Positions 52,143-60,993 of a stretch of 64,000 bases of DNA are shown piece after piece (position 1 is the stretch's first letter; every line of letters starts with the position of its first letter). This stretch comes from a bacterium (GTDB taxonomy: Bacteria > Planctomycetota > SZUA-567): NCBI GenBank assembly GCA_003245715.1, contig QKCJ01000036.1:1-64000 (forward strand). Reading direction: 5' to 3'. The notes beneath the pieces are model-generated. The model did no database searches and was not told where the DNA came from. It worked only from the letters and a program-made list of their open reading frames with translations. A program made the translations under genes and the position numbers.

Positions 52143-53417
52143 ATGGCGGTTGGTTTGTGGAAAGACAATATTATTGGGCGGTGGCCGACTGCCGGTGTAG
52201 ATAGATCGGACTTTACTGAATTCTCGGTTCTTGGTAAGCGGTTTGCCTATCAGCCTGATGATATGCGCTTATATGAACTGGAACATGATGAAGGGTTGCC
52301 GGAGTGTGGTGTGACCAGTCAGCCGCAATTTGAGCTTAACGGGTTGAAGCCGCAGATGGTGGTGCTTCTGCCGACGTTGGCGTGTAATCTGCGCTGCCGT
52401 TATTGCTTTGAGCAGGGGTGCGAGGCGGGTGGCATGATGAGTTTTGAAACGGCCAGAAAGGCGATTGACCTGATTAATGAACGCGGGCGTACTACGGTCG
52501 GTTTCTTTGGTGGTGAACCGCTATTGGCGTGGAGTCTGGTTTGTCGGGCGGCAGATTATGCGCGGAAAAAATTTTTAGCACCGTCATTTTCGCTGACGAC
52601 CAACGGGACTCTGCTTGATGATGAGAAGGCGGAGTATCTGGCGGCGACGGGTTTTTCATTGATTGTTTCGGTGGATGGCCCGCAACATCTGCACGATCAG
52701 GCGCGGCCGATGAGTGATGGTGGTGGCAGGGTGAAGGGTTCGTATGAGGCGGTGGTGCGGGGCTTGGAGTGTATCAGCAGATATAGTAAGCTGGCAAAAC
52801 GAACGACCTTGCGTGCGACCTTTGATGGCAGCGATGAATATGCGCAGCTGCTTGAGCTGGTTGTGCATCTTAATGAACTTTGCAGGCGTTATGGTTTTGG
52901 CGGGGTCTCGGTTGAGCCGGCGGATATCAGTGAGGGTTGCGCGCGCGGGAGCAGGAAGGTTGTGCCTTCAGAGCGGTTGTATGAAGAGTATCTTGATGTT
53001 GCCGAGTGGTATGCTAGGGAACTGGCGGCGGGACGTGAACCGAAATTTCATCATTTCAGCGTAAGGTTGCAGCGGTTGCAGAGACGTTCGCCGGCGGTGA
53101 GTGAGTGCGGGGCGGGGGTCGGTTATATGGCGGTGACACCGGAGGGGGATTTGCACGCGTGCCACAGGATGGGTTGTAGGATCGGGACGGTTGATGAGGG
53201 GGTGCGGATGAGTTTGCAGCAGCCTTGGCGGGATAACCGTTATTACGCGCGCAGTGGCTGCGGGGATTGCTGGCTGCGTAATGTCTGCGGGGGCGGGTGC
53301 AGGTTCAACTCTTTGGGGGTTAATAATGATATTGCCAGACCTGATATTCTGGGGTGCTGGCTGACTGAGGTTTGCGTTAAGTGCGCGGCATATGTTTTGG
53401 CGGAAACGAACCAGTGA
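52143..53417 (+). CDS. Radical SAM-SPASM peptide maturase
   Basis: A 424-aa enzyme. The radical SAM motif CNLRCRYC (Cys 81, 85, 88) binds the catalytic [4Fe-4S] cluster; GFFGGEPLL is the SAM-binding GGE. The C-terminal SPASM domain is complete: Cys 322, Gly-x4-Cys 340, then CGDCWLRNVCGGGC (373, 376, 382, 386) and Cys 405, 411, 414, matching CX9-15GX4C-gap-CX2CX5CX3C-gap-C and binding two auxiliary clusters. The N-terminus (FSVLGKRFAYQPDDMRLYEL) resembles maturases such as those for SCIFF peptides and the QhpD type, which make thioether bonds from Cys in peptides or proteins. ATG 52143 follows GGAGGG. No dedicated short precursor gene is seen; Cys-rich proteins just upstream are candidate substrates. 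GC-rich like the cassette. Confidence 0.87.
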   Translation: MAVGLWKDNIIGRWPTAGVDRSDFTEFSVLGKRFAYQPDDMRLYELEHDEGLPECGVTSQPQFELNGLKPQMVVLLPTLACNLRCRYCFEQGCEAGGMMSFETARKAIDLINERGRTTVGFFGGEPLLAWSLVCRAADYARKKFLAPSFSLTTNGTLLDDEKAEYLAATGFSLIVSVDGPQHLHDQARPMSDGGGRVKGSYEAVVRGLECISRYSKLAKRTTLRATFDGSDEYAQLLELVVHLNELCRRYGFGGVSVEPADISEGCARGSRKVVPSERLYEEYLDVAEWYARELAAGREPKFHHFSVRLQRLQRRSPAVSECGAGVGYMAVTPEGDLHACHRMGCRIGTVDEGVRMSLQQPWRDNRYYARSGCGDCWLRNVCGGGCRFNSLGVNNDIARPDILGCWLTEVCVKCAAYVLAETNQ

Positions 53418-53454
53418 AGTTAATTTTTTTTTTAAAAAGTGGAGAGGAAAAATT

Positions 53455-53817
53455 ATGGAGCAGTTACTGAATGAAAATCTTCTGGCGGCGGTGGTGGGAG
53501 TGGCGGCGTGTGTTTTTGGCGTGGTAAAACGCTTTGAGATCGTCAAAAAAATGAAGCTTGACAAGGTGGTTACTTTTATTGAAGCGGGTGTGCAGATTAC
53601 GTATGAAAATTACGTCAGAGTACTTAAAAACAGTCGTGAAGACGGAAAACTGACGGCTGCGGAGAGGAGCTACGCGGTGAAAAAAGCGCTTGAACATGCG
53701 AAGGCTTACGCGGCGAAAGAAGGTATTGTACTGACTAAATTCTATTCTGAGGAGTATTTACCGGTTATTGTCGAGAAGATCATCGGTGAGAAGAAAGCGG
53801 CAGCAGATAAAAAATAA
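53455..53817 (+). CDS. Putative phage holin (LLH-like)
   Basis: A 120-aa protein with one N-terminal membrane helix (LLAAVVGVAACVFGVV) and a basic amphipathic remainder with the pattern AERSYAVKKALEHAKAYA ... YLPVIVEKIIGEKK, similar to LL-H-type phage holins. Strong site GAGAGGAAAA before ATG 53455. It is the last gene of the cassette. No endolysin is recognised next to it. Confidence 0.6.
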   Translation: MEQLLNENLLAAVVGVAACVFGVVKRFEIVKKMKLDKVVTFIEAGVQITYENYVRVLKNSREDGKLTAAERSYAVKKALEHAKAYAAKEGIVLTKFYSEEYLPVIVEKIIGEKKAAADKK

Positions 53818-53916
53818 ACGGACTTATGAGAATATGCGTCTTGACAAATATTAGAATTACTGATATCTAAAAAGATGGTGAATGCGTAATTTTATGGTCT
53901 GTTGGGGGGCGGGATA

Positions 53917-55176
53917 ATGGAATTTCTGGTAGCAAGACAGCCTGTCCTTGACTGTAGCCTGCAGACATGGGGTTATGAACTGCTCTTCCGTAATGGTGTG
54001 GAGAACGCCTTTATCAACAGCAGCCTCGGAACTCCGGATGGCGATAAAGCTACTCTGTCGGTTCTTAATTCCGCGTTTTTCAGCGGCCTTTCACAGATGA
54101 CCGGCGGCAATAAGGCGTTGGTTAATTTTACCAGACAGCTACTGGTAAGCGGCTACGCCGAGATCCTGCCCAAAGACGAGGTTATCATCGAAATCCTTGA
54201 AGACGTGATGCCTGATACGGAGGTTATCGAGGCCTGTTACAAGCTTAAGAATCTTGGTTATACGATTGCTCTTGATGATTTCCGCTATACTCCGGAGATG
54301 GATTCATTCCTCTCGCTTGCCGATATTGTCAAGGTTGATTTCATGGAGACGGGTGTCTTTGAACGCGTTGAGCTTACAGAGACGCTGCTGAGCATGAACA
54401 TTGAGCTTTTGGCCGAGAAGGTTGAGACGGAAGAGGATTATGCGCAGGCCAGGGATCTTGGTTATAAATATTTTCAGGGGTATTTCTTCAGCAAGCCCCA
54501 GATTATCAACCGTGGTTCTGTTCCGCAGTCTCGCCTTTCGGCGATGAGGCTGCTTAAGGAAGTCAACCGTACCAATATTGATATCAAGGCAATCGAGGAA
54601 ATCATCAAGGGTGATCCGGGTCTGACGATGCGACTTTTGCGTTATCTCAACTCGGCGTTCTTTGGTGTGCGTAACAAGATTACCACGATCAAACAGGCGA
54701 TTGTCATGCTCGGGCAGAAGAATCTGCGCAAGTGGGCGACAGTTCTGGCGATCACTACCGACAACGATCAGAAGCCGCCGGAGCTGCTTAAGCAGGCGCT
54801 CTTCCGGGCGCGTTTCTGTGAGATGATCGGTGAGTCGAAGATCTCGCAGAAAACCTGTGATGATTTCTTCCTGACGGGGTTGCTCTCGCTGGTTGAGCCG
54901 CTGATGGATCAGGCGAAGGAAGAAGTCTTTAAAGAGATGTCGATTAATGACCAGATGTTTGCAGCTCTCAATGGCGGTAACGGCACGATGCTTGCAGACT
55001 CTCTGCGGATGTCTGAAAACATCGAGCAGGGCGCGTGGGAAGCGGTTGACGGTTTCAAGAATATTTATAATCTGGATGACAACCAGATAATGACTGCTTA
55101 TAAAGAAGCGCTTTATATGGCGGATTCGTTTGTAAATGGTTACAGCGCTACCGGCGGTTCTTCAGCGGGCATTTAG
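53917..55176 (+). CDS. EAL-HDOD signalling protein (YuxH-like)
   Basis: A 419-aa cytoplasmic regulator. The N-terminal EAL-type domain begins ARQPVLD and GYELLFR (ELL in place of EAL) and keeps VIIEILED, IALDDF, VKVDF and AEKVETEED, so key acidic residues remain and cyclic-di-GMP binding or cleavage is possible. The C-terminal HDOD domain (about 200-400; KGDPGLTMRLLRYLNSAFFG, IKQAIVMLGQKNLRKW) is a signalling module without phosphohydrolase residues. ATG 53917 follows GGGCGGGA. A bidirectional terminator separates it from the next gene. Confidence 0.88.
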   Translation: MEFLVARQPVLDCSLQTWGYELLFRNGVENAFINSSLGTPDGDKATLSVLNSAFFSGLSQMTGGNKALVNFTRQLLVSGYAEILPKDEVIIEILEDVMPDTEVIEACYKLKNLGYTIALDDFRYTPEMDSFLSLADIVKVDFMETGVFERVELTETLLSMNIELLAEKVETEEDYAQARDLGYKYFQGYFFSKPQIINRGSVPQSRLSAMRLLKEVNRTNIDIKAIEEIIKGDPGLTMRLLRYLNSAFFGVRNKITTIKQAIVMLGQKNLRKWATVLAITTDNDQKPPELLKQALFRARFCEMIGESKISQKTCDDFFLTGLLSLVEPLMDQAKEEVFKEMSINDQMFAALNGGNGTMLADSLRMSENIEQGAWEAVDGFKNIYNLDDNQIMTAYKEALYMADSFVNGYSATGGSSAGI

Positions 55177-55211
55177 ATTTTGCATGCGTAGTCCCGCGCT
55201 GATATAGTTAA

Positions 55212-55250
55212 AAAAGGCTGCCCGTTAACGGGACAGCCTTTTGTTTTTTT
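55212..55250. terminator. Bidirectional terminator
   Basis: Stem AAGGCTG / CAGCCTT with inner CCCGTTAACGGG, followed by TTTTGTTTTTTTT on the plus side and TTTTTT on the minus side. It serves the EAL-HDOD gene and the thioredoxin-like gene. Confidence 0.93.
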
Positions 55251-55283
55251 TGGCAGTAATAGAATGAAATGTGAAAACAGTCT

Positions 55284-55862
55284 TCAGGCAGCAAAATACT
55301 TCGGTTCATTGCCCGGACACCATTTGATATTGCAGCCCATGCTCGGTTTCTGATCTTCGGGTATGGCTCGTCCGGCCAGCAGCGCATCCAGAGCCTTGCG
55401 CAGGTCTGCACCGGTGATCGGCAGATCATTGCCGGGGCGGCTGTCATCCATCTGTCCGCGGTAAATCAGATAATGCTCCTTGTCAAAAAGGAAGAAGTCC
55501 GGCGTGCAGGCGGCGTGGAGAAGTTTGGCAATCTCCTGATTGCTGTCTACAAGATAATCAAAGGTGTAGCCATATTTCTCCCGGTACTCAAGCATCTTCT
55601 CGGCGCTGTCTTCAGGATATTCCGGGTTGATATTGGAGTTGATGCCGATAACCTCAATGCCCTTTGCCTGATACTCCTTAATCAGCTCCACCATCTTCTC
55701 GCGCACATGGATGACAAACGGGCAGTGGTTGCACATGAAAATAATCAGAAGCGGCTTGCCGCTGGCAAAGTCTGTGGTGTAGATTTTGCCTTCAGGGTCT
55801 CTTAGCTCAAAGTCGGGAAGTTCTGTACCGAGTGTGAGCATATTGGAAGCGGTCATTACCAT
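55284..55862 (-). CDS. Thioredoxin-fold peroxiredoxin/ResA-like protein
   Basis: A 192-aa AhpC/TSA-type thioredoxin-fold protein without signal peptide. Seen: GTELPDFELRDPEGKIY, the redox motif MCNHCPFVIHV (Cys-x2-Cys), VIGINSNINPEYPED and CTPDFFLFD with the cis-proline position. This pattern (CNHCPFV) marks a subgroup of small cytoplasmic thioredoxin-family proteins of unknown substrate. Two more Cys near the C-terminus (GCNIKWCPG). AGGAGG lies 8 bases before ATG 55862. Confidence 0.87.
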   Translation of the reverse strand: MVMTASNMLTLGTELPDFELRDPEGKIYTTDFASGKPLLIIFMCNHCPFVIHVREKMVELIKEYQAKGIEVIGINSNINPEYPEDSAEKMLEYREKYGYTFDYLVDSNQEIAKLLHAACTPDFFLFDKEHYLIYRGQMDDSRPGNDLPITGADLRKALDALLAGRAIPEDQKPSMGCNIKWCPGNEPKYFAA

Positions 55863-55976
55863 TATAGTATCCTCCTAAAAAATTAGAGTCTATGGAAAAT
55901 TGATCCGCAGATATCGCTGCAAACATACAGCGGGTATTTGCTACTATTATTATAGCATAAGAGAATGAAGAAATAA

Positions 55977-56006
55977 AGAAAAACACCGCCTGCTTTCAGA
56001 CGGTGT
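55977..56006 (-). terminator. Terminator after the PfkB-like gene
   Basis: Minus-strand stem ACACCGTCTG / CAGGCGGTGT with one mismatch and loop AAAG, followed by TTTTTCTTTA. Confidence 0.85.
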
Positions 56007-56062
56007 GGGTTTATTTGCAGATTATTATTATGCGGTTTTAAGTCGGTAATAGTGTGGCAGGA

Positions 56063-56842
56063 TCAGGCTTCGACCTTGTCATAGGGGCCAAAGAGGATGG
56101 AGTTATTTTCTTTCCAGGAAGCGAAGGTTGCGGCGGGGGCATTTTTCTTCTGCTCGACTGCGCAGCTGGCGCCGGTGACAGTTTTGCAGAAAGCTTCGGG
56201 GAGTTCTTTGGTTGTGAGTGAGTTGACCAGTCCGGCGAGGCGGTCTTCAGTTGAGGCGTTGCACTCTGAGCAGGCCGGGGTATATAATTCGCGCGCCCAC
56301 CAGCTTTCGACATCACTTGGCGAACAGACACCCATTGATTCAAGGCGGGGCTTGACCGAGCTGCTGCGTAGGTAGATGCCGTCGGCACCGAGGTCGAGGA
56401 TAGTCAGGGCGCAACCCATGTTGAGGATACTAAGCGCGATCTGGTCGCAGAGTTCGGCGTCGGTTTTGTCTTTGTATTCTTCGTAGAGGTCCTGCTCGAA
56501 CAGGTAGAGCGCGTCATTGTAGGTTGAGAAGTAGACATCAACGTAGGGCAGGACCATGCCCATATACATCATCCAGTTGGTCTCGATTTCTTTGGCCGCG
56601 ACGGCGTGCATGAGGGTAGTGACGCCGAGGTTTTTGACTTTCTCAAAGAAGCTGCGGCTGCTCATGGTTTCGGTCAGGCCGGGTGCGGCGTTGGCGGAGG
56701 CGGTTACTGATATTGTTGCGCCGGCGAAAGAATCGTCCGGTACTTCTGACGGGTTTGCCGGGAGTGCGACGAAGGTCTGCCTGTCACCGAGAAGTCCGGC
56801 GAGTTTCTGGTTTTCTTTTCCATTAATAATAATTGTTGCCAT
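56063..56842 (-). CDS. Degenerate PfkB/ribokinase-like protein
   Basis: A 259-aa protein. Its middle (MVLPYVDVYFSTYNDALYLFE, then ALTILDLGADGIYLRS, given in part) is clearly like PfkB-family sugar kinases. The N-terminal substrate-binding part of about 100 residues is missing or unrecognisable, and the catalytic DTTGAGD motif is replaced by CNASTEDRLAGL. It is therefore probably not an active kinase. AGAGGAGA before ATG 56842 is a strong ribosome site and the frame is open, so it is expressed and not a simple pseudogene. Ten cysteines are unusual for the family. The role is unknown; a binding or regulatory function is one possibility. Confidence 0.68.
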   Translation of the reverse strand: MATIIINGKENQKLAGLLGDRQTFVALPANPSEVPDDSFAGATISVTASANAAPGLTETMSSRSFFEKVKNLGVTTLMHAVAAKEIETNWMMYMGMVLPYVDVYFSTYNDALYLFEQDLYEEYKDKTDAELCDQIALSILNMGCALTILDLGADGIYLRSSSVKPRLESMGVCSPSDVESWWARELYTPACSECNASTEDRLAGLVNSLTTKELPEAFCKTVTGASCAVEQKKNAPAATFASWKENNSILFGPYDKVEA

Positions 56843-56885
56843 GGTTAATTCTCCTCTATGATAATTTTTAATGAATGTGTGAATG

Positions 56886-59285
56886 TTAATTTCCGGATGC
56901 GGGCGTGGCGCGGTTTACGGCGTTGAGGTTTTTGAGTTTCTCTTTGCCGGTTTGCGTGTACCTGCTCTTGGGGAAGATCCGGCCGTAACTGCCTTCGAAA
57001 TTACCGGCGAGTTCCTGATAACAGATTTTCGCCTTGGCGGTATCATTGAGCTTCTCGCATGCTTCCGCCGCCTTCAGGAGCGCCGAGCCGGCGAGTTCTT
57101 CATCCTCGACAAGCAGTCCGACGCGCATAAGATTGCTGACTGCCGACTGATAGTTATCCTCGACAAAATCAAGGAAACCAAGTTCATAAAAAATGCGCGC
57201 GGCAAAAGGATCGTCGTCGGCGATTTTAATTTTGTCAAGTGCGGCGCGGGCTTGCTGATATTTCTTGAGATGGCGCAGGCTCAGAGCAATGCCGAAGTAT
57301 GCTTCATTTTTCAGAGCGCTGATGATTTCGGTTTTGCCCTGAACTTTGGCGGTTGCTTCAAGGAGCTTCTGGAAAGAGTCGAAGGATTGTTGCCAGAGTT
57401 GCTGCTTCTGGTAAATCTGCGCGGTGCCACGCAGGGCGACGGCGTAGATGAGTGATTTGTTATCGCCCTTTAAAAGAAGATTATAGATGGTTTTGGCTTT
57501 ATCGTAATTTGCCTGCGCTGAAAAATATTGCGCGAGCCAGAGGAGTTCCTGTTCGTTGATTTTTTGCTTGTTGCCGGTAGCGATCTCGTAAAAAATATTG
57601 GCTGCGTTTTTATTGTCACCGGCTTTGAGATAGGTCAGCCCCAGAAAGTATTTACCCTTGGGGGTGAGTTTACTGGTGGGGTATTTCTGCATGAGGGTGG
57701 TGAAGTACTTGATTGCCTGATTATAATTTGCGGAATTGTTTCCCTGCCAGCCGAGCCAGAAAAGCGCGTCGGGAATCTGCGGGTCGTTTGGATACTGGTT
57801 AAGGAGTTTCTGGTAAGTCAGGGCCATATTTTTGTACTGCTTGAGATAATAATAGCAGACGGCAAGGCGGCTCAGAAATGACGGGCGTTGTGGATTATTT
57901 TCCGGTGTTTCCTTAATCAGGCTGATATAGACGGGGATGGTCGCTTCGTAGCGGCCCTGCTGCATGAGGGTGCTGCCGAGTCCGGCGCGGGCGGAAAGAG
58001 TAAGTTCTTTATCATCCGGGTAATTGGTTATGAAGGAATTAAACGCGTCGGCAGCCGGTTGGTACTGGCCTGACTGTTGCAGGGCGAGTGCAAGTTCGTA
58101 GGCGGCCTGCTTGCTGCGCTCACCCTTGAATTTGAGTGCGTAGGAAAATTCATCAGCCGCTTCCTTGAATTTGGTGAGCTGCCAGAGGGCGCGGCCTGCG
58201 AGGTAATGCAGTTCCTGTTCGGCAAAGTCGGGGAACTTTTCACTGATGGCGGTGATCTGGTTGATCGTCGAGGCGTAGTTTTTATTGTTGTAATAAGCCC
58301 AGGCGGAGGCCAGTCCGGCTTTTGGTGCAAACTCGCCGGTAGTGACTTTTTTATAGTACTCGGTGGCGTTGAGATAGTCTTTTTCCTTGAAGGCGATTGA
58401 GCCTAAAAGATAATTGGCACCGCCGGCAAATTCCTTCGGGTCTTTGCTGATTTCAGCAAGCTGGGCTTTAGCCTGGGCGAGTTTGTCTTCGCCGTAAAGT
58501 GACCAGGCCAGGCCGTAACGCGCGCGCAGGCGAAGTTTGGGGTCGGGTGAATCAAGGAGCATGTTGAAGTCGCCTGAGGATGCGGCGAGTTCACCGCCAA
58601 GGCGCAGGGCGTTGGCACGTACCAGTCGGGCTTTTTCCCGCAGGTGATGATCGGGGTACTGCTCGATAAGTTCGCCGAGATAATTTGCGGCTTCTTTATA
58701 TTTTTTGTCCTCAAGCAGGATTTCAGCGAGTGAGTACAAAGCCAGCGGGCGGAGGTTTTTACTGTTAACCTCAAGCAGAAGCTTGCCGGCCTGAGTTTTG
58801 TCGCCGGTTTTCTGCAGGGAGAGGGCGTAGTAATAGGTCGCGCTCTGGCTGATCTGGTCCTTGTCCTTGAGCAGCGGCTGGAGGGTTTCAAGTGCGCTCT
58901 GGTATTCTTTAAGTTCGTAAAGACAGATGCCGTAACGCAGACGCGGGGCGCGGTCGGTACTGCGTGAACGGGTGAGGTAGTCATAATAGGTGCGCGCGGC
59001 GTTGGTGAAATCCCGAGCGTTGAAGAGGGCTTCGGCGCGGTTAAGCAGGGCGGGGTTATACTTTTCCGAGTTCGGGTAACGGGCGAGGAATTTTGCAAAC
59101 TCGACAGCCGCTTCACTGTTCAGCCCGCGTTTTAAGAGGCCGAGAGCGAAATCATAGCTGATACTCTCCTCGGAGAATTTCTGCTCTGAGGCGCGAAGAT
59201 TTTTTCCGGCGACAGTAGTGAAAACAAAGCCGCAGGAAAGCATCAGGAATAATATATATAAATGTCGCATGGTTATGGCTTTCAT
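56886..59285 (-). CDS. Large exported TPR-repeat protein
   Basis: A 799-aa protein with a signal peptide (MRHLYILFLMLSCGFVFTTVAG following a possible earlier start) and about 18 tetratricopeptide-like repeats, such as AAVEFAKFLARYPNSEKY, NYNQAIKYFTTLMQKYPTS and QYQPAADAFNSFITNYPDD, resembling YbgF/CpoB and BamD-type repeats. Probable periplasmic scaffold for envelope complexes. ATG 59285 is chosen; ATG 59270 gives the signal peptide alone and is nearly as likely. It is followed by the PfkB-like gene after 43 bases on the same strand. Confidence 0.82.
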   Translation of the reverse strand: MKAITMRHLYILFLMLSCGFVFTTVAGKNLRASEQKFSEESISYDFALGLLKRGLNSEAAVEFAKFLARYPNSEKYNPALLNRAEALFNARDFTNAARTYYDYLTRSRSTDRAPRLRYGICLYELKEYQSALETLQPLLKDKDQISQSATYYYALSLQKTGDKTQAGKLLLEVNSKNLRPLALYSLAEILLEDKKYKEAANYLGELIEQYPDHHLREKARLVRANALRLGGELAASSGDFNMLLDSPDPKLRLRARYGLAWSLYGEDKLAQAKAQLAEISKDPKEFAGGANYLLGSIAFKEKDYLNATEYYKKVTTGEFAPKAGLASAWAYYNNKNYASTINQITAISEKFPDFAEQELHYLAGRALWQLTKFKEAADEFSYALKFKGERSKQAAYELALALQQSGQYQPAADAFNSFITNYPDDKELTLSARAGLGSTLMQQGRYEATIPVYISLIKETPENNPQRPSFLSRLAVCYYYLKQYKNMALTYQKLLNQYPNDPQIPDALFWLGWQGNNSANYNQAIKYFTTLMQKYPTSKLTPKGKYFLGLTYLKAGDNKNAANIFYEIATGNKQKINEQELLWLAQYFSAQANYDKAKTIYNLLLKGDNKSLIYAVALRGTAQIYQKQQLWQQSFDSFQKLLEATAKVQGKTEIISALKNEAYFGIALSLRHLKKYQQARAALDKIKIADDDPFAARIFYELGFLDFVEDNYQSAVSNLMRVGLLVEDEELAGSALLKAAEACEKLNDTAKAKICYQELAGNFEGSYGRIFPKSRYTQTGKEKLKNLNAVNRATPASGN

Positions 59286-59590
59286 AAAACTGCTGAAATA
59301 ATTATATTCCCGGAGAGTAATGAATAAACTTTGCCGCAGGTTCAGAGTGGCGGCAGAATATTTATCCGGTACCGGGCGTAATTCAAGCATTTGAAAAATC
59401 AGGATAATTATACAGAAGGGAGTGGTTAAGTCCAGCGTTTTTAATAGCTTATGAAAGGGCGCGGGCGGGGCGGATTTTCTTTTCTTGTTATTTGTGGGGG
59501 TTTTAATTAGAATTGATTGGCGAAAGAGCTTTTGACTGGGTTTTTTAGAGTATTTTTAGAGTATTTGACAGATTTATCTGAGGAATTATA

Positions 59591-60964
59591 ATGCCGGAAA
59601 TTAAACGCTGCCCTTTCTGTGAAGCGGTTCTTGATGAGGTGGCACTGATGACGAATGTCTGTACGGGTTGCGGGGGGATTATGGGAGACCTCGGCAAGGC
59701 CGCGCTAACTCTGGAACTTAACCGTGGCGAGAACGCGGTCAGTTGCGAGCTTTACAGCAGGGAAAAGGGCAGTGAGACGGTGATCTTTCACCCTGAGGAT
59801 TTTGACAGTTCATACTGGGACGAGCCGACCTACGACGAGCAGGAGATTGAGTATCCGGAGCTTGTAGTCAACCAGCGGCACTTTGATTCTGACGGCGTGG
59901 GTAAAGCGGATTATAAGGTATTCTCAAAACTCGGCTCGGGCGGCATGGGCGAGATTCACGAAGCCAACCAGCAGTCGCTTGGCCGCGAGGTGGCGATAAA
60001 AATTCTGAAGAACTCCAACGTCGGCAGCGGCAGCTCGTTTGACAAATTCCGCACCGAAGCGTCAATTACCGGCAACCTCGAGCATCCGAACATCATCCCG
60101 ATTTATGACCTTGGTATGGACAGCAATGAACGGCCGTTTTATGCGATGAAAAAAGTAAACGGTACACCGTGGAGCGAGGCGCTGGCGGGAAATTCCCTGC
60201 AGGAGAATATCGAGATTCTGCTTAAGGTCTGCGATGCGGTAGCCTTTGCGCACAGTAAGGGCATTATCCACCGTGACCTCAAGCCTGAGAATGTGATGCT
60301 TGGGGAATTTAACGAAGTACTGGTTATGGACTGGGGTCTGGCGGCGGGGGTCTTTCAGGGCGCACGTGCGCCGCGGGTTACTTATGCCGACGCGATTGCG
60401 GGGACGCCTGCCTACATGGCGCCGGAGATGGCCAAGGGTAATGAGAAGATCATCAGCTACGCGAGTGATATTTATCTGCTGGGCGCGATTCTGTATGAGG
60501 TGATTACCGGTGAGCCGCCGCATAACGGCAAGAGTGTGCGGGAATGTCTGGCCAATGCCGCGACAAATGTGATTGCCGAGCCGTGGGTATCGAGTGAACT
60601 TCTTAAGACGGCGATGAAGGCGATGTCAACCGAGCAGCTTGATCGGCATACTTCGGTGCGGCAATTCCAGCAGAGTATCCGCGAACATTATAAGAGTGTG
60701 GAGCTTTCGACTTCGGCGCGGAAATATTTGTCGGCGGCAACGAAGACGCGCAGTTATCATGATTTTTTCCGCGCGGTGTTTGGTTTCAAGGAAGCGTTGG
60801 AGGTCTGGCCGAGTAATGATGAAGCGAAGAAAAATCTTACAGAGACGTTGCAGAAGTTTATTCATCTGGCGATAGAAAATAAAGAGAAGAAGCTGGCGAT
60901 GTCACTGCTTGAAGAATCCGAAGAGGATTTCCCCGAGCTGCGCGAAGCAATTGAGTCGATGTGA
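59591..60964 (+). CDS. Ser/Thr protein kinase with N-terminal zinc ribbon
   Basis: Hanks-type kinase of 457 aa. A zinc ribbon (Cys 7, 10, 24, 27) precedes an acidic linker; the kinase has the glycine loop LGSGGMGEIHEA near 114, Lys 137 in VAIKIL, HRDLKPEN at 227-234, MDWGLAA at 246-252 (DWG for DFG) and GTPAYMAPEM. The residues are consistent with activity. The C-terminal 110 residues are helical, with no membrane segment, so it is cytosolic, unlike most PASTA kinases. Substrates are not indicated by neighbours. Confidence 0.9.
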   Translation: MPEIKRCPFCEAVLDEVALMTNVCTGCGGIMGDLGKAALTLELNRGENAVSCELYSREKGSETVIFHPEDFDSSYWDEPTYDEQEIEYPELVVNQRHFDSDGVGKADYKVFSKLGSGGMGEIHEANQQSLGREVAIKILKNSNVGSGSSFDKFRTEASITGNLEHPNIIPIYDLGMDSNERPFYAMKKVNGTPWSEALAGNSLQENIEILLKVCDAVAFAHSKGIIHRDLKPENVMLGEFNEVLVMDWGLAAGVFQGARAPRVTYADAIAGTPAYMAPEMAKGNEKIISYASDIYLLGAILYEVITGEPPHNGKSVRECLANAATNVIAEPWVSSELLKTAMKAMSTEQLDRHTSVRQFQQSIREHYKSVELSTSARKYLSAATKTRSYHDFFRAVFGFKEALEVWPSNDEAKKNLTETLQKFIHLAIENKEKKLAMSLLEESEEDFPELREAIESM

Positions 60965-60993
60965 TTAAGCGACCGTTATTTTATTCCGAATGG

